Assembly: GCA_910589025.1 (NCBI GenBank) | Contig: CAJURM010000008.1 | Span: forward strand, 65,385 to 129,384 | DNA: 64,000 nt | From: an uncultured Odoribacter sp. | GTDB lineage: Bacteria > Bacteroidota > Bacteroidia > Bacteroidales > Marinifilaceae | Reading direction: 5' to 3' | In this document: piece after piece, positions 36,223 to 49,082 of the stretch | Layout of the letters: the number at the start of each line of letters is the position of its first letter | Numbering within the stretch: position 1 is the first letter of the stretch | Program-made: the position numbers and the translations under genes | Notes under the pieces: model-generated | Databases searched by the model: none | What the model saw: the letters and a program-made list of their open reading frames with translations, nothing else | Told to the model about the DNA's origin: nothing

Positions 36223-38547
36223 TTAATCCACAGAAATCTCATCCACAAACAAAAAGGCCGGATGCTCTTTTCCCCCATGCCATGCCGGGATTTTGTCCTC
36301 AGACAATGCCGTTACCTTAACAAAACGGGCTTTCACCGGGTCAAATGTCTGCGTATGGGTATATACTCCATTCCGATCGGTAGCCTTCATAGCCGGATAG
36401 TCTTCGGAAGCCACTTTTTTATAAGTCGTCCCATCTTCCGATACTTCTACCATCATGCCTCTGGCATCAAATACCCAATCGCCTTTTTCCACACAGGTAT
36501 TCATGGAAACCGTCGTAATTTCTGTCGGCACTCCCAAATCAATCACAGCCTCCATATCGTTTTTATAAAAAGCAATCCAGCGACCGGTTTTGTAATTGCC
36601 GTTCCCCTTCAATCCATCCACCAATACACCTGCTCCGTTAAACTGGTAGGCCTTGTTAATCGGTTGAAGCATTGTAACCGGCTTCGTGGTAGATTTGGAG
36701 AACTCCACCTTTTCCGAAGCCACCCGGCTTTTTCCGGAAGGGCGTACTGCTACCGCCCTTAGTTCTACATTCTCTTTCAAATCAAATGCACCCGTATATT
36801 TTGAAGAAGCCGTTGTCGGTTCACTGCCATCCAGAGTATAATATATATCAGCGTCACCTACTGTAGACAAATCAACCTTTATCACTCCGGCCTCAAAATC
36901 GGGACGAATGTCCGCCTTCACATCATACAGGTGTTTGGCAAAGTTATAGCCTTTCATCTGATAGATATTCAGCATCGCAGGAATACGGGCTATAAAATCA
37001 TCATAGTTTTTCTTTTCCAGCATAGTCCACTGCACTTCAGCCAAAGCACTCATCCGAGGCAATTCCATGTATTCTACCTGGCTGTATTCCGGTACATATT
37101 CCGTCCACAAATTAGCTTGTACTCCAATAATGTATTTCTGTTCTTCCGGAGTCAGCGAGGGAGCAAGCGGCTCAAAGCTATAAACTTTTTCCAACGGCAC
37201 ATATCCGCCAATTGCCATCGGTTCATTTTCCACATCCTTAGACTGATAATAATCAAAATACATATATGTATTGGGAGTCATGATTACATCATGTTTCAAT
37301 TTAGCGGCCTCTATACCACCGGCAGTACCTCTCCAGGACATGACAGTGGCATTCGGAGCCAATCCTCCTTCCAGGATTTCATCCCATCCGATAATTTGCC
37401 TTCCGTGGTTGTTCAGAAAGTTCTCCGCATGAGAGATAATAAAACTCTGCAATTTCTCTTCTGCAGTATGTTTGGCATCTTTTCTCAATTTCAAGGCCTT
37501 GATGCGAGCCTGACATTTCGGACATTTTTTCCAACGCACTTTCGGACATTCATCTCCTCCGACATGAATATATTCGGACGGAAAAATTTCTATAATTTCG
37601 GCCAGTACCCCATCAATAAAATCAAGCGTTTTGTCGTTGCCGGCACAAAGTACATCCTCGGATACCCCCCAAATCGTCCACACATCATAGGGTCCGCCCG
37701 TACATCCCAATTCCGGGTAAGCCGTCAAAGCAGCCTGCATGTGTCCTGGCAAATCAATTTCCGGAATAACCGTAATATGACGGTCTTTTGCATAAGCTAC
37801 AATTTCCTTGGCTTCTTCCTGCGTATAGAATCCACCATAAGGTTTTCCGTCATATTTCCCGCTATTATGCCCAATAACTGTCTCTTTGCGCTGAGCACCT
37901 TTAATGGTCAATTCAGGATATTTCTTGATTTCTATTCTCCACCCCTGATCATCCGATATGTGCCAATGGAAACGGTTGATGTTATGCAACGCCAGCATAT
38001 CAACAAATTTTTTGATAGAATCCACCGGAAAGAAATGGCGGGAAACATCCAGATGCGCTCCACGGTAAGCAAAACGAGGGAAGTCATTGATTTCAACAGC
38101 AGGCAATACCACTGCTGCTCCTTTCACCAACGGAAGTGACTTCCGCAAAGTCTGAATACCGTAAAATACACCGGCTTCGGTCGACGCATCTATGACTACG
38201 CCTTCTCCATTCACCTTCAACTGATAAGCTTCGGGATTAGAGGACTGCAATGCCAGTTGCAGTGCTATTTTATCTTTTCCTGCCGTACCTACTTCTACTG
38301 CCAATCGTTTACCTGTAGCCTCCTGAATGTAATCAGCCAGAAACTCTGCGTTTTTCTGCATCGCATCATTGCCTTCCGGATAAACAATTTTCACATTTTC
38401 ATTCAAAACAAAGGATTTATCCTGCTTTTCTATAATTTCCTGGGGCAACGGAACAACCCGGTAGTTTGCAGACTTTTGCTCTACAGTACAAGCAAACATT
38501 ACCCCTATAACAACCAACCAACCGGCCAGCTTAAACATTTTTTTCAT
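36223..38547 (-). CDS. GH20 beta-N-acetylhexosaminidase lipoprotein
   Basis: A 774-residue lipoprotein (signal with lipobox VMFACT) that removes terminal beta-linked GlcNAc or GalNAc. The order is a GH20b-type N-domain (about 30-145) and the GH20 catalytic barrel (about 150-500), with HISDDQGWRIEIKKYPEL and the catalytic Asp-Glu in HVGGDECPK (about residues 326-334). A chitobiase-type C-terminal segment (YYTLDGSEPT, about 560-640) and an F5/8 type C (discoidin-like) domain from about 650 follow. It probably trims host or dietary glycans at the cell surface. Confidence 0.94.
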   Translation of the reverse strand: MKKMFKLAGWLVVIGVMFACTVEQKSANYRVVPLPQEIIEKQDKSFVLNENVKIVYPEGNDAMQKNAEFLADYIQEATGKRLAVEVGTAGKDKIALQLALQSSNPEAYQLKVNGEGVVIDASTEAGVFYGIQTLRKSLPLVKGAAVVLPAVEINDFPRFAYRGAHLDVSRHFFPVDSIKKFVDMLALHNINRFHWHISDDQGWRIEIKKYPELTIKGAQRKETVIGHNSGKYDGKPYGGFYTQEEAKEIVAYAKDRHITVIPEIDLPGHMQAALTAYPELGCTGGPYDVWTIWGVSEDVLCAGNDKTLDFIDGVLAEIIEIFPSEYIHVGGDECPKVRWKKCPKCQARIKALKLRKDAKHTAEEKLQSFIISHAENFLNNHGRQIIGWDEILEGGLAPNATVMSWRGTAGGIEAAKLKHDVIMTPNTYMYFDYYQSKDVENEPMAIGGYVPLEKVYSFEPLAPSLTPEEQKYIIGVQANLWTEYVPEYSQVEYMELPRMSALAEVQWTMLEKKNYDDFIARIPAMLNIYQMKGYNFAKHLYDVKADIRPDFEAGVIKVDLSTVGDADIYYTLDGSEPTTASSKYTGAFDLKENVELRAVAVRPSGKSRVASEKVEFSKSTTKPVTMLQPINKAYQFNGAGVLVDGLKGNGNYKTGRWIAFYKNDMEAVIDLGVPTEITTVSMNTCVEKGDWVFDARGMMVEVSEDGTTYKKVASEDYPAMKATDRNGVYTHTQTFDPVKARFVKVTALSEDKIPAWHGGKEHPAFLFVDEISVD

Positions 38548-38718
38548 ACATCAGTTATTTATTGGTTTTTATTTTATTATTTCACATCCTAACACAATAG
38601 CGCCGAAATTCAAACGTTTTCTATTCAAAACGCAATATTAAAGATAATCAGTTAAAATTACAAAAACACATCTCTTATAATACACAGAATGCATAAAATA
38701 GAATGTATTTCCCCTGAA

Positions 38719-38747
38719 ATAAAAAAAGAGACCTGATACAGGTCTCT
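38719..38747 (-). terminator. Terminator after DUF3467 gene
   Basis: On the minus strand AGAGACCTG pairs with CAGGTCTCT around a three-base loop and T7 follows. Confidence 0.9.
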
Positions 38748-38772
38748 TCCGTTTCGTCATTCTCTCGTTAGC

Positions 38773-39087
38773 TTATGCCTGTCCCGGAGTCTCCAGGTTC
38801 AGCGGGAAAGCCGCTGTAGGCTGATTGTCTTCCGGAAGATTTATCTTACCATTGATCTGTTCGTATTTGCGGATATTATCCTGCAAGGCAAACATCAATC
38901 GTTTGGCATGTTCCGGAGTCAGAATAATCCGGCTCTTGACTTCCGCTTTTGGTATTCCCGGCATAATACGTACGAAATCGACAATAAATTCAGATGTGGA
39001 ATGCGAAATTATAGCCAGATTAGCATACATTCCCTGGGCCACATCATGATTCAATTCTATATCCAATTGTTGTTTTTTCTCTTCCAT
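38773..39087 (-). CDS. DUF3467 family protein
   Basis: A 104-residue soluble protein of the DUF3467 family (YANLAIISHSTSEFIVDFVRI, then IILTPEHAKRLMFALQDNI). Its function is not known. It lies downstream of rpoC on the same strand, a placing that I recall from other Bacteroidales, though a terminator at 39182-39210 separates it from rpoC. A partner of the transcription machinery is possible but not shown. Confidence 0.85.
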   Translation of the reverse strand: MEEKKQQLDIELNHDVAQGMYANLAIISHSTSEFIVDFVRIMPGIPKAEVKSRIILTPEHAKRLMFALQDNIRKYEQINGKINLPEDNQPTAAFPLNLETPGQA

Positions 39088-39181
39088 AATCCTTGGTGTT
39101 ATATCTCAATTTTCAAAATTAAGTATTTCCCAGCAGATACCGCCTCTTTACCGAGAAAAAAAAAATACCAGCTGTATCCAT

Positions 39182-39210
39182 AAAAAAACGCCTCAAATGA
39201 GGCGTTTTTT
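39182..39210 (-). terminator. Terminator after rpoC
   Basis: ACGCCTC and GAGGCGT form a stem with loop AAAT and A/T runs on both sides, directly after the rpoC stop. On the minus strand T7 follows. Confidence 0.9.
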
Positions 39211-39211
39211 A

Positions 39212-42200
39212 TTATTTAGACATTCTTTCCATCTCTTCTTTCGAGCCCACCACCAAACTGTTGAACTCTTTCATACCGGTACCTACCGGAATCAAGTGAC
39301 CGCAGATTACGTTTTCTTTCAACCCCTCTAACGGATCAACCTTTCCGTAGATAGCAGCTTCATTCAAGACCTTCGTTGTTTCCTGGAAAGACGCAGCAGA
39401 GATAAAACTGGAAGTCTGCAAAGCAGCACGGGTAATTCCCTGAAGCACCTGAGAGGAAGTAGCAGGCACAGCATCGCGGGCTTGTACAACCTTCATATCC
39501 CGGCGTTTCAACTGGGAATTAATATCCCGGAGCGTACGGGCGGAAATAATCTGTCCCGGTTTCACTCTGTCGGAATCTCCGGCTTCGGTTACCACCTTCT
39601 TGTCAAACATCTCGTCATTTTCTTCCATGAATTCCAATTTATCTACAATTTGGTTTTCAAGGAACTTCGTATCTCCTGCATCCTGAATCAACACCTTACG
39701 CATCATCTGGTGAACAATGATTTCAAAATGTTTGTCATTGATTTTCACACCCTGCATACGGTATACATCCTGCACTTCGTTCACTATATATTCCTGTACA
39801 GCAATCGGTCCCTGGATATTCAGAATATCAGTCGGTGTAATAGCTCCGTCAGAAAGAGGCGTTCCGGCACGTACATAATCATTTTCCTGAACCAGAATCT
39901 GCTTGGACAAAGAAACCAAATATTTCTTCACTTCTCCAGATTTGGAGGTAATGACAATTTCACGGTTACCACGTTTGATTTTACCATAGGTTACCTCTCC
40001 GTCAATTTCTGAAACGACTGCCGGATTAGAAGGATTACGGGCCTCAAATAATTCCGTTACACGAGGAAGACCTCCCGTGATATCCCCTGCCTTACCAACT
40101 GCTCTCGGAATTTTCACAATCGTGCTACCGGCAACAACGCTGTCTCCTTCCTTGACTACAATGTGGGCTCCTACCGGAAGGTTATAGCTCTTGATGGTAT
40201 TGCCTTTATTATCCTGAATCAAAATTGCCGGAGCTTTCGTCTTATCACGGAATTCCGTAATTACTTTTTCACGGAAACCGGTTGTTTCATCCGACTCTTC
40301 CTTATAAGTTTCACCCTCTACCAAATTTTCAGTAGCAACCTCACCAGTGAATTCGGTAATAATCAATGCATTGAACGGATCCCATTCGCAAATCAAATCC
40401 CCCTTCTTCACTTCCATTCCGTTCTTGACAAAAACCTTGGCACCATAAGGAATATTATTGCTGATCAGTGCAATATTAGTATTTTTGTCAATGATGCGCA
40501 ATTCTGTCAAACGCCCTACTACGACATCACATTTCTGACCGTTTTCCTGAGCATACTCAACAGAACGCATCTCTTCAAACTCTACGATACCATCGTATTT
40601 TGCTCTCAATGAGTTTTCAGTCGAAATGTTACCGGCAGTACCTCCCACGTGGAACGTTCTCAAGGTCAACTGAGTACCAGGCTCACCAATAGACTGTGCT
40701 GCAATGGTTCCAACAGCTTCACCCATCTCAACCAAACGTCCGGTTGCCAGGTTACGTCCGTAACATTTAGCACATACACCTTTCTTCGACTCACAAGTCA
40801 GTACGGAACGCACTTCCACTCGTTCAATCGGAGAATCTTCAATGGCCTGAGCTATCGTCTCCGTAATTTCCTCTCCCGATTTCACTAACAATTCACCGGA
40901 ATGCGGATGATATACATCGTGAACGGATACACGTCCCAATATTCTTTCATACAAAGAAGAAACGACTTCTTCGTTATTTTTAATCGCAGCAATACTAACA
41001 CCTCTCAACGTGCCGCAATCTTCTTCGGTAATGGTGATGTCATTGGCAACATCAACCAGACGACGGGTCAAGTAACCGGCATCTGCCGTTTTCAGAGCCG
41101 TATCCGCCAAACCTTTACGGGCACCATGGGTCGAGATAAAATACTCCAATACCGACAAACCTTCTTTAAAGTTAGCCAGAATCGGGTTTTCAATAATCTG
41201 TCCTCCGGTAGCACCTGATTTCTGAGGTTTTGCCATCAAACCACGCATACCACCCAACTGACGGATCTGCTCACGGGAACCACGGGCTCCGGAGTCAAGC
41301 ATCATGTAAATGGAGTTGAAGCCCTGTTTGTCAGAAGCCAACTGTTTCATCAAGGTTGAAGTCAGGTTTGCATTTACATGAGTCCAAATGTCGATAATCT
41401 GATTGTAACGTTCATTGTTGGTAATGAAACCCATATTATAGTTGGCAAGTACCTCTTCCACCTGCTTGTAACCTTCTGCCAACAAGGACTCTTTCTCCGC
41501 TGGTACGATTACATCTTCCAAATTGAAAGAAAGACCGCCCTCAAAAGCTTTCCGGTATCCCAAATCCTTGATATCATCCAGGAATTTGGCCGTTACATCC
41601 ACACCGCATCTCTTAAACACATCACCAATAATATCCCTCAATGCCTTTTTCGTAATCAAGGTGTTGATATAAGGATAATTTTTCGGTGTAAACTGGTTCA
41701 ATATTACCCGTCCCACAGTAGTCTCAATCATATGGTTGAACGGTTTTCCCTCTTCATCCACATCATCGATTTTCACTTTAATCTGAGCATGTAAATCCAC
41801 TGCTCTTTCATTCAGAGCAATAATCACCTCCTGCGGAGAATAGAAAGACACTCCTTCTCCTTTGGCACCTTTACGCGGCTTGGTAATGTAATACAATCCC
41901 AATACCATATCCTGAGAAGGCACGGTAATAGGAGCCCCGTTGGCAGGATTCAGAATATTGTGGGCACACAACATCAGAATCTGAGCTTCCAATACAGCCT
42001 CATTTCCCAACGGCAAGTGAACAGCCATCTGGTCACCATCGAAGTCAGCGTTAAATCCGGTACAAGCCAAAGGATGCAGACGGATAGCCTTTCCTTCTAT
42101 CAATTTAGGCTGGAAAGCCTGGATACCCAAACGGTGCAAAGTCGGAGCACGGTTTAACAATACCGGATGTCCTTTCAATACATTTTCCAGAATATCCCAT

Positions 42201-43465
42201 ACTACCGGATCACGACGATCCACAATTTTCTTGGCACTTTTCACTGTTTTTACAATACCCCGTTCAATCAACTTACGGATAATAAACGGCATATACAGTT
42301 CTGCTGCCATATCTTTCGGAAGACCGCACTCATGCATCTTCAAATCCGGACCAACGACAATAACCGAACGGGCAGAATAGTCGACACGTTTACCCAACAG
42401 GTTCTGACGGAAACGCCCTTGTTTTCCTTTCAAACTGTCAGAAAGGGATTTCAGCGGACGGTTATTCTCAATCTTCACCGCATTGGATTTGCGTGAATTA
42501 TCAAATAAAGAATCAACTGCTTCCTGCAACATACGTTTTTCATTTCGTAAAATCACATCGGGAGCCTTGATTTCTATCAATCTTTTCAAACGGTTATTAC
42601 GGATAATAACCCTTCTATACAAATCGTTCAGATCGGATGTAGCAAAACGACCGCCATCTAAAGGAACCAAAGGACGCAGTTCGGGCGGAATAACAGCCAA
42701 CACTTTCACAATCATCCACTCCGGTTTATTGATCTCTTTGCTTTCGCGGAAGGCTTCCACCACCTGCAAACGCTTCAATGCTTCATTTTTACGCTGCTGG
42801 GAAGTTTCGGTATTTGCTTTATGCCGCAGTTCATAGGACAAATCATCCAGTTTTAGTCTCTCCAAAAGCATGCTGATAGCTTCAGCACCCATTTTAGCAA
42901 TAAACTTGTTCGGATCATCATCATCCAAATGTTGGTTTTCTGCCGGCAAAGCATCCACCAAATCTATATACTCTTCCTCTGTCAAGAAGTCCAGTTGGTT
43001 AATGCCTTTTTCCGCTAAAATACCCGGCTGAACAACTACATATCTTTCATAATAAATAACGGAATCCAGTTTTTTGGAAGGCAATCCCAATAAATATCCG
43101 ATCTTATTGGGTAATGACTTAAAATACCAAATGTGAGCTACCGGCACCACCAACTGAATGTGTCCCATACGTTCACGTCTTACCTTTTTCTCCGTCACCT
43201 CCACACCACAACGGTCACAAACAATTCCTTTATAACGGATTCGCTTGTATTTTCCGCAATGGCATTCATAATCCTTTACCGGACCAAAAATTCTTTCGCA
43301 GAACAATCCGTCACGTTCAGGCTTATAGGTACGATAATTAATCGTTTCCGGTTTTAACACCTGACCGCTGGAATGTTCCAGAATTTCTTCCGGAGATGCC
43401 AATCCGATGGCTATTTTGGTAAAGCTTTTCGGCTTATTTGTATTATTATCTTTTCTAAAGGCCAT
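39212..43465 (-). CDS. rpoC: RNA polymerase subunit beta'
   Basis: The 1417-residue beta' subunit forms the active centre and DNA clamp. The N-terminal zinc site is in [20 protein letters not shown], the catalytic Mg site is [12 protein letters not shown] (about residue 475), and the second zinc site is near [13 protein letters not shown]. The trigger-loop stretch [17 protein letters not shown] is present. Length and order of conserved blocks are normal. It follows rpoB by 25 bases. Confidence 0.99.
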   Translation of the reverse strand: MAFRKDNNTNKPKSFTKIAIGLASPEEILEHSSGQVLKPETINYRTYKPERDGLFCERIFGPVKDYECHCGKYKRIRYKGIVCDRCGVEVTEKKVRRERMGHIQLVVPVAHIWYFKSLPNKIGYLLGLPSKKLDSVIYYERYVVVQPGILAEKGINQLDFLTEEEYIDLVDALPAENQHLDDDDPNKFIAKMGAEAISMLLERLKLDDLSYELRHKANTETSQQRKNEALKRLQVVEAFRESKEINKPEWMIVKVLAVIPPELRPLVPLDGGRFATSDLNDLYRRVIIRNNRLKRLIEIKAPDVILRNEKRMLQEAVDSLFDNSRKSNAVKIENNRPLKSLSDSLKGKQGRFRQNLLGKRVDYSARSVIVVGPDLKMHECGLPKDMAAELYMPFIIRKLIERGIVKTVKSAKKIVDRRDPVVWDILENVLKGHPVLLNRAPTLHRLGIQAFQPKLIEGKAIRLHPLACTGFNADFDGDQMAVHLPLGNEAVLEAQILMLCAHNILNPANGAPITVPSQDMVLGLYYITKPRKGAKGEGVSFYSPQEVIIALNERAVDLHAQIKVKIDDVDEEGKPFNHMIETTVGRVILNQFTPKNYPYINTLITKKALRDIIGDVFKRCGVDVTAKFLDDIKDLGYRKAFEGGLSFNLEDVIVPAEKESLLAEGYKQVEEVLANYNMGFITNNERYNQIIDIWTHVNANLTSTLMKQLASDKQGFNSIYMMLDSGARGSREQIRQLGGMRGLMAKPQKSGATGGQIIENPILANFKEGLSVLEYFISTHGARKGLADTALKTADAGYLTRRLVDVANDITITEEDCGTLRGVSIAAIKNNEEVVSSLYERILGRVSVHDVYHPHSGELLVKSGEEITETIAQAIEDSPIERVEVRSVLTCESKKGVCAKCYGRNLATGRLVEMGEAVGTIAAQSIGEPGTQLTLRTFHVGGTAGNISTENSLRAKYDGIVEFEEMRSVEYAQENGQKCDVVVGRLTELRIIDKNTNIALISNNIPYGAKVFVKNGMEVKKGDLICEWDPFNALIITEFTGEVATENLVEGETYKEESDETTGFREKVITEFRDKTKAPAILIQDNKGNTIKSYNLPVGAHIVVKEGDSVVAGSTIVKIPRAVGKAGDITGGLPRVTELFEARNPSNPAVVSEIDGEVTYGKIKRGNREIVITSKSGEVKKYLVSLSKQILVQENDYVRAGTPLSDGAITPTDILNIQGPIAVQEYIVNEVQDVYRMQGVKINDKHFEIIVHQMMRKVLIQDAGDTKFLENQIVDKLEFMEENDEMFDKKVVTEAGDSDRVKPGQIISARTLRDINSQLKRRDMKVVQARDAVPATSSQVLQGITRAALQTSSFISAASFQETTKVLNEAAIYGKVDPLEGLKENVICGHLIPVGTGMKEFNSLVVGSKEEMERMSK

Positions 43466-43490
43466 AATCTTAAAAGTTTTCCTTTTTACC

Positions 43491-46400
43491 TTATATTAGG
43501 TTTACACTCAATCCGAGTCCTCTCAACTCATGCAACAACACATTGAATGATTCGGGCAATCCCGGAGTAGGCATCGGTTCGCCTTTCACAATGTGCTCAT
43601 AGGTTTTCGTCCTCCCGACAACATCGTCAGACTTCACTGTCAGAATTTCCTGCAAAATGTGAGCTGCACCGAATGCTTCCAGTGCCCAAACCTCCATTTC
43701 ACCGAAACGCTGACCACCAAATTGAGCTTTACCACCAAGCGGCTGTTGGGTAATCAATGAGTACGGTCCGATAGAACGGGCGTGCATCTTGTCATCAACC
43801 ATGTGACCCAATTTCAACATATAGATCACCCCGACCGTTGCTGGCTGGTCAAAACGTTCCCCTGTACCACCATCATACAAATAGGTCGTACCGTATCTCG
43901 GGACTCCAGCTTTATCTGTCAGTCCATTAATATCATCCAAACTTGCTCCGTCAAAAATCGGGGTAGCAAACTTCATACCCAATTTCTGACCAGCCCAACC
44001 CAATACAGTTTCAAACACCTGTCCCAAGTTCATACGGGAAGGTACACCCAACGGATTCAGACAAATGTCCACCGGAGTACCGTCAGCCAAGAAGGGCATA
44101 TCTTCTACCCTTACGACACGCGATACAATACCCTTGTTACCGTGACGTCCTGCCATTTTATCCCCAATCTGCAATTTACGCTTCTTAGCCACGTAAACTT
44201 TCGCCATTTTGATAATTCCGGAAGGAAGTTCATCTCCAACTGTCGCATTATATTTTTTCCGCTTCATCTGCCCTTCGATTTCCTTGTATTTGATCACAAA
44301 ATTGTGAAGCAAATCGCGGATCATATCATTGCGCTGTTTATCTGTCGTCCATTTATTCGGGTTGATTTCCAGATAATTCAAATTCTGTAATGTCTTTAAC
44401 GTGAATTTCACGCCTTTGGCAATCACATCCTCGTTCAGGTAGTTTTTCACTCCCTGTGAAGTCTTACCATTGGTCAACTCAAACAATTTATCTATCAACA
44501 ACGTTGTCAGATCACTTACTTTCCGCTCAAACTGTTCGTCAATTTCAGCCAACAGGTTTTTTCCGGCAGCCTTTGATTTCCGGTCACCAATCGTCCGTTG
44601 GAACAGTTTTTTATCAATGATAACACCCTTCAAAGAAGGAGAAGCTTTCAAAGAAGCATCTTTCACGTCACCGGCTTTATCACCGAAAATAGCACGAAGT
44701 AATTTTTCTTCCGGACTAGGATCAGACTCTCCTTTCGGTGTAATCTTACCAATCAGAATATCTCCCGGTTCTACCCGAGCACCGATACGGATCATTCCAT
44801 TTTCATCCAGATTTTTCGTGGCATCTTCACTCACATTCGGAATATCGGCAGTCAACTCTTCGACGCCCCGTTTGGTTTCCCGAACTTCAAGTGAATATTC
44901 ATCGACATGCACCGAAGTAAACACATCATTCCGCACGATATTTTCCGAAATCACAATAGCATCCTCGTAGTTGTACCCCTTCCAAGGCATAAATGCCACT
45001 TTCAGATTGCGTCCCAAAGCCAGTTCTCCATCTTCCGAAGCATATCCTTCCGTCAGAATCTGTCCTTCTTCTACCCGCTGTCCTTTCTTCACGATGGGAC
45101 GTAAGGTTATCGTCGTACTCTGATTTGTCCGTTTGTATTTCGGCAAAATATATTCTTTCGTATCACCGTCAAAACTTACAAAACGCTCTTCATCCGTCTG
45201 GTCGTATTTAATCACAATATGATGTCCGTCCACAGCTTCAACCACACCTGCACCTTCAGCAACGACCTGAGTACGGGAATCCTTAATCAGATTACCCTCC
45301 AAGCCGGTACCGACAATCGGCGACTGCGGTTTGATAATAGGAACAGCCTGGCGCATCATGTTCGACCCCATCAATGCACGGTTGGCATCGTCATGTTCCA
45401 AGAAGGGAATCAAAGAAGCCGCGATGGAAGCAATCTGGTTCGGAGCAACGTCAATCAAATCAACATTCTCCACCTCTTCCAAGGGGAAGTCTCCGTCTTT
45501 ACGGGATTTTGCCCGCTTATTCACAAAGTGTCCCTGGTCATCCACCTTGGCATTAGCCTGTGCAATCACCAGTCCTTCTTCCTCTTCAGCCGACAGGTAT
45601 TTTACTCCCTCAGCCGACAAATCCACCACTCCGTTATCTACATTCCGGTAAGGAGTTTCAATAAATCCGAGTTCGTTGATTTTTGCATACACGCACAATG
45701 AAGAAATCAAACCAATGTTCGGACCTTCCGGCGTTTCAATCGGACACAAACGTCCGTAGTGGGTATAGTGAACGTCACGTACCTCAAATCCGGCACGGTC
45801 TCTTGACAAACCTCCAGGTCCCAAGGCTGACATACGTCTCTTGTGGGTAATCTCTGCCAACGGGTTCGTCTGGTCCATAAACTGGGACAAAGCATTCGTT
45901 CCGAAGAAAGAATTGATCACAGAAGAAAGAATCTTCGAATTAATCAAATCTACCGGAGTAAACACCTCATTATCGCGTACATTCATTCGCTCACGAATCG
46001 TACGAGCCATTCGAGCCAATCCTACACCAAACTGGTTATACAACTGTTCACCTACAGTACGTACACGGCGGTTGCTCAAGTGGTCAATGTCATCCACATC
46101 TGTTCGGGCATTCAATAGCTTAATCAGATATTTGATGATTTCGATCATATCCTCCTTCGTCAATACCCTGACAGATGGATCGGTCGTCAAACCCAACTTC
46201 TTGTTCAGCTTGTAACGTCCTACATCTCCCAAATCATAACGTTTGTCGGAGAAGAACAACTTATCGATTACGTCACGAGCAGTAGCTTCATCAGGCGGCT
46301 CCGAACTACGCAATTGCCTGTAAATATGCATCACTGCTTCTTTCTCTGAGTTACAGGGATCTTTTTGCAGTGTATTATATATGATGGCATAATCTGCCAG

Positions 46401-47303
46401 ATTTTGCTTTTCTTTATGCAATAAAATAGTCTTTGCTCCCGCATTGACAATAGCATCTATATGTTCATTTTCCAGAACAGTCTCACGATCCACAATGATC
46501 TCGTTTCGTTCGATAGACACCACTTCTCCAGTATCTTCGTCTACGAAATCTTCTACCCACGTCTTCAAAACACGAGCAGCCAAACGTCTGCCAACGACTT
46601 TCTTCAAGCCCGCTTTGGATACGTTAATTTCATCAGCCAAGTCAAATATTTGGAGAATATCCTTATCCGTTTCAAAACCGATTGCACGCAACAAAGTCGT
46701 TACAGGTAACTTCTTCTTACGGTCGATATAGGCATACATCACATTATTGATGTCCGTGGCAAATTCAATCCACGATCCTTTGAACGGAATAATACGGGCT
46801 GAATACAACTTCGTACCATTAGCGTGCACGCTCTGGCCAAAAAACACACCGGGAGACCGGTGCAACTGGGATACAATTACACGTTCTGCCCCATTGATAA
46901 CAAATGTACCTTTCGGAGTCATGTAAGGTACATTTCCTAAATACACGTCCTCAATGACTGTATCGAAATCTTCATGTTCGGGATCCGTACAATACAATTT
47001 CAATTTTGCCTTCAGAGGTGCACCGTAAGTCAACCCCTGTTCCAAACATTCATCAATGGTATAACGGGGAGGATCAATAAAATAATCCAAAAACTCCAGT
47101 ACAAAGTTATTCCGGGTATCGGTAATGGGAAAATTTTCTTTAAAAACGGTGTAAAGGCCCTCGTTCTTTCTGTTTTCAGGCGTAGTACCTAATTGAAAAA
47201 AGTCCTTGAATGACTTTAATTGTATCTCAAGAAAATCAGGGTATTCCAACTGATTTTTAATGGATGCAAAGCTGATTCTTTTATTTGAATGATTTGAAGA
47301 CAT
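43491..47303 (-). CDS. rpoB: RNA polymerase subunit beta
   Basis: The 1270-residue beta subunit. The rifampicin-binding region is intact and of the sensitive type ([28 protein letters not shown]). The C-terminal blocks [13 protein letters not shown] and [21 protein letters not shown] are present. It follows rplL after a 92-base gap that holds a strong hairpin. Confidence 0.99.
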   Translation of the reverse strand: MSSNHSNKRISFASIKNQLEYPDFLEIQLKSFKDFFQLGTTPENRKNEGLYTVFKENFPITDTRNNFVLEFLDYFIDPPRYTIDECLEQGLTYGAPLKAKLKLYCTDPEHEDFDTVIEDVYLGNVPYMTPKGTFVINGAERVIVSQLHRSPGVFFGQSVHANGTKLYSARIIPFKGSWIEFATDINNVMYAYIDRKKKLPVTTLLRAIGFETDKDILQIFDLADEINVSKAGLKKVVGRRLAARVLKTWVEDFVDEDTGEVVSIERNEIIVDRETVLENEHIDAIVNAGAKTILLHKEKQNLADYAIIYNTLQKDPCNSEKEAVMHIYRQLRSSEPPDEATARDVIDKLFFSDKRYDLGDVGRYKLNKKLGLTTDPSVRVLTKEDMIEIIKYLIKLLNARTDVDDIDHLSNRRVRTVGEQLYNQFGVGLARMARTIRERMNVRDNEVFTPVDLINSKILSSVINSFFGTNALSQFMDQTNPLAEITHKRRMSALGPGGLSRDRAGFEVRDVHYTHYGRLCPIETPEGPNIGLISSLCVYAKINELGFIETPYRNVDNGVVDLSAEGVKYLSAEEEEGLVIAQANAKVDDQGHFVNKRAKSRKDGDFPLEEVENVDLIDVAPNQIASIAASLIPFLEHDDANRALMGSNMMRQAVPIIKPQSPIVGTGLEGNLIKDSRTQVVAEGAGVVEAVDGHHIVIKYDQTDEERFVSFDGDTKEYILPKYKRTNQSTTITLRPIVKKGQRVEEGQILTEGYASEDGELALGRNLKVAFMPWKGYNYEDAIVISENIVRNDVFTSVHVDEYSLEVRETKRGVEELTADIPNVSEDATKNLDENGMIRIGARVEPGDILIGKITPKGESDPSPEEKLLRAIFGDKAGDVKDASLKASPSLKGVIIDKKLFQRTIGDRKSKAAGKNLLAEIDEQFERKVSDLTTLLIDKLFELTNGKTSQGVKNYLNEDVIAKGVKFTLKTLQNLNYLEINPNKWTTDKQRNDMIRDLLHNFVIKYKEIEGQMKRKKYNATVGDELPSGIIKMAKVYVAKKRKLQIGDKMAGRHGNKGIVSRVVRVEDMPFLADGTPVDICLNPLGVPSRMNLGQVFETVLGWAGQKLGMKFATPIFDGASLDDINGLTDKAGVPRYGTTYLYDGGTGERFDQPATVGVIYMLKLGHMVDDKMHARSIGPYSLITQQPLGGKAQFGGQRFGEMEVWALEAFGAAHILQEILTVKSDDVVGRTKTYEHIVKGEPMPTPGLPESFNVLLHELRGLGLSVNLI

Positions 47304-47344
47304 CTATTAATTTTTTGGAACCTAAACAATAATAACAACAAAAT

Positions 47345-47372
47345 GGTTTAGAGTCAAAAATGACTCTAAACC
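47345..47372 (-). promoter_or_regulatory. Hairpin between rplL and rpoB
   Basis: A perfect 12-bp inverted repeat (GGTTTAGAGTCA) with a four-base loop. On the minus strand the sequence after it is ATTTTGTTG, too mixed for a strong terminator. It may be a partial terminator or an RNA processing site setting the ratio of ribosomal protein to polymerase mRNA, as known at this place in E. coli. Confidence 0.6.
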
Positions 47373-47395
47373 GTTAAAACCCGAGGGTTCTATAC

Positions 47396-47770
47396 TTATT
47401 TAAGTTCAACTTCAGCTCCTGCTTCTTCGAGTTGAGCTTTCAATTGTGCAGCTTCTTCTTTAGAAACTTTTTCTTTCAGAGGAGCCGGTGCTTTGTCAAC
47501 TAATTCTTTAGCTTCTTTCAAGCCAAGCCCCGTCAATTCTTTAACTAATTTTACAACACCTAATTTAGCAGCACCTGCTGATTTCAGGATAACGTCGAAT
47601 TCACTCTGTTCAGCAGCGGCAGCAGCACCACCAGCTGCAGGAGCAGCAACAACAGCAGCGGCAGCTGCCGGTTCGATACCATATTCTTCTTTTAAGATGT
47701 CAGCTAATTCTTTTACGTCTTTTACAGTCAGGTTAACTAATTCCTCTGCAAGTTTTTTCAAATCTGCCAT
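47396..47770 (-). CDS. rplL: Ribosomal protein bL12 (L7/L12)
   Basis: A 124-residue stalk protein. The N-terminal dimer domain is followed by an Ala-rich hinge (about 35-55) and the factor-binding C-domain with [24 protein letters not shown]. It is the most expressed member of the stalk and lies 42 bases after rplJ. Confidence 0.98.
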   Translation of the reverse strand: MADLKKLAEELVNLTVKDVKELADILKEEYGIEPAAAAAVVAAPAAGGAAAAAEQSEFDVILKSAGAAKLGVVKLVKELTGLGLKEAKELVDKAPAPLKEKVSKEEAAQLKAQLEEAGAEVELK

Positions 47771-47812
47771 TTCGATAAAATATTTAAATTGTTTTTACTC
47801 TAAAAATAATAA

Positions 47813-48331
47813 TTATGCTCTATCTTCCAATGTTTTAAGCACACCTCCGATAGTATTCTTCCCTGATTCCAAAGAAGAGATAAGTTTCTGCATCGGTGAC
47901 TGCAGCAACAGGATAATATCTCCCAGCAATTCTTCCTTAGATTTAATGCTGACAAGAGCTTCCAGTTGATTTTCACCTACATAGACACTTTCTTCAACAT
48001 AAGCAGCCTTAAATACAGGTTTGTCGTGGCTCTTTCTGAATTCTTTGATCAGTTTTGCCGGTGCGTTTCCTGTTTCACTCAGCATAATAGCACTGGAACC
48101 AGCCAAGACGCTATACATTTCTTCATAGTTAGCTTCAAGACCATCCAAGGCTACTTTCAACAAGGTATTTTTTACCTGTATCAATTTAATGCCTGCATTG
48201 AAACATTCCTTACGCAACTCCTGCGTCGCTTCAGCATCCAACTCAGAGATATCGCTGATATAAAGATGCTTATACGCTTTAATCTGCTCGGTTAAATTGT
48301 CTATGATTACTTGTTTTTCTTCCCTTTTCAT
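47813..48331 (-). CDS. rplJ: Ribosomal protein uL10
   Basis: A 172-residue protein that anchors the bL12 stalk to 23S rRNA. It opens with the usual MKREEKQVIIDNLTEQI and contains the family block QELRKECFNAGIKLIQVKNTLLK-like segment near residues 38-60. The gap before it is only 29 bases, too short for the long autoregulatory leader found in some other phyla. Confidence 0.97.
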   Translation of the reverse strand: MKREEKQVIIDNLTEQIKAYKHLYISDISELDAEATQELRKECFNAGIKLIQVKNTLLKVALDGLEANYEEMYSVLAGSSAIMLSETGNAPAKLIKEFRKSHDKPVFKAAYVEESVYVGENQLEALVSIKSKEELLGDIILLLQSPMQKLISSLESGKNTIGGVLKTLEDRA

Positions 48332-48360
48332 TCTACAAAGGTCCTTTTAAAGGTTAATAA

Positions 48361-49056
48361 TTAATCAAGTAATGACTTAAGGTCTAATTTAATACCGGGA
48401 CTCATTGTACTTGACAGGAACACGCTCTTCACATAGGTACCCTTTGCAGAAGACGGTTTCAGTTTGTTGATAACATTCATGAATTCACGAGCGTTATCTC
48501 TGATCTTGTCTGCTTCAAAGTTTACTTTACCGATGGAAGCATGTATGATACCAAACTTGTCAACTTTAAAATCAATTTTCCCTTGCTTAACCTCCGTTAC
48601 GGCCTTGGCAATATCCATTGTCACTGTACCGCTCTTCGGGTTAGGCATCAATCCACGAGGACCTAAAATCCGTCCTAAAGCACCAATCTTCCCCATGATT
48701 GAAGGCATGGTAATGATAATATCAACATCCGTCCAACCGGATTTCAATTTTTCGATATACTCATCCAATCCTACATAATCTGCACCGGCAGCTTGAGCTT
48801 CTTCCACCTTGTCAGGTGTACAAAGTACCAAAACACGTACTTCTTTACCGGTACCGTGAGGTAAGGTTACAACACCACGCACCATTTGATTGGCTTTACG
48901 CGGGTCTACTCCCAGACGAACGTCCATGTCAACTGACGCATCAAACTTAGTAAAAGTAATCTCCTTTACAAGTTTAGCAGCTTCGTCGATGGTATATACT
49001 TTACCACCGTCGATTTTTTCTAAAGCTAACTTCTTATTTTTTGTCAGTTTACTCAT
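48361..49056 (-). CDS. rplA: Ribosomal protein uL1
   Basis: A 231-residue L1 stalk protein of normal length, with the signature [26 protein letters not shown] block (here [20 protein letters not shown], about residues 122-141). It follows rplK by 26 bases and may repress the rplK-rplA part of the operon as in other bacteria. Confidence 0.98.
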   Translation of the reverse strand: MSKLTKNKKLALEKIDGGKVYTIDEAAKLVKEITFTKFDASVDMDVRLGVDPRKANQMVRGVVTLPHGTGKEVRVLVLCTPDKVEEAQAAGADYVGLDEYIEKLKSGWTDVDIIITMPSIMGKIGALGRILGPRGLMPNPKSGTVTMDIAKAVTEVKQGKIDFKVDKFGIIHASIGKVNFEADKIRDNAREFMNVINKLKPSSAKGTYVKSVFLSSTMSPGIKLDLKSLLD

Positions 49057-49082
49057 TACGTTTGAAGTATTTTACAAATTCA

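Noticed and set aside
36931..38139. 402-codon plus-strand frame
   Set aside because: Antisense to the GH20 gene, which has a full set of catalytic motifs; the plus-strand translation shows no domain.
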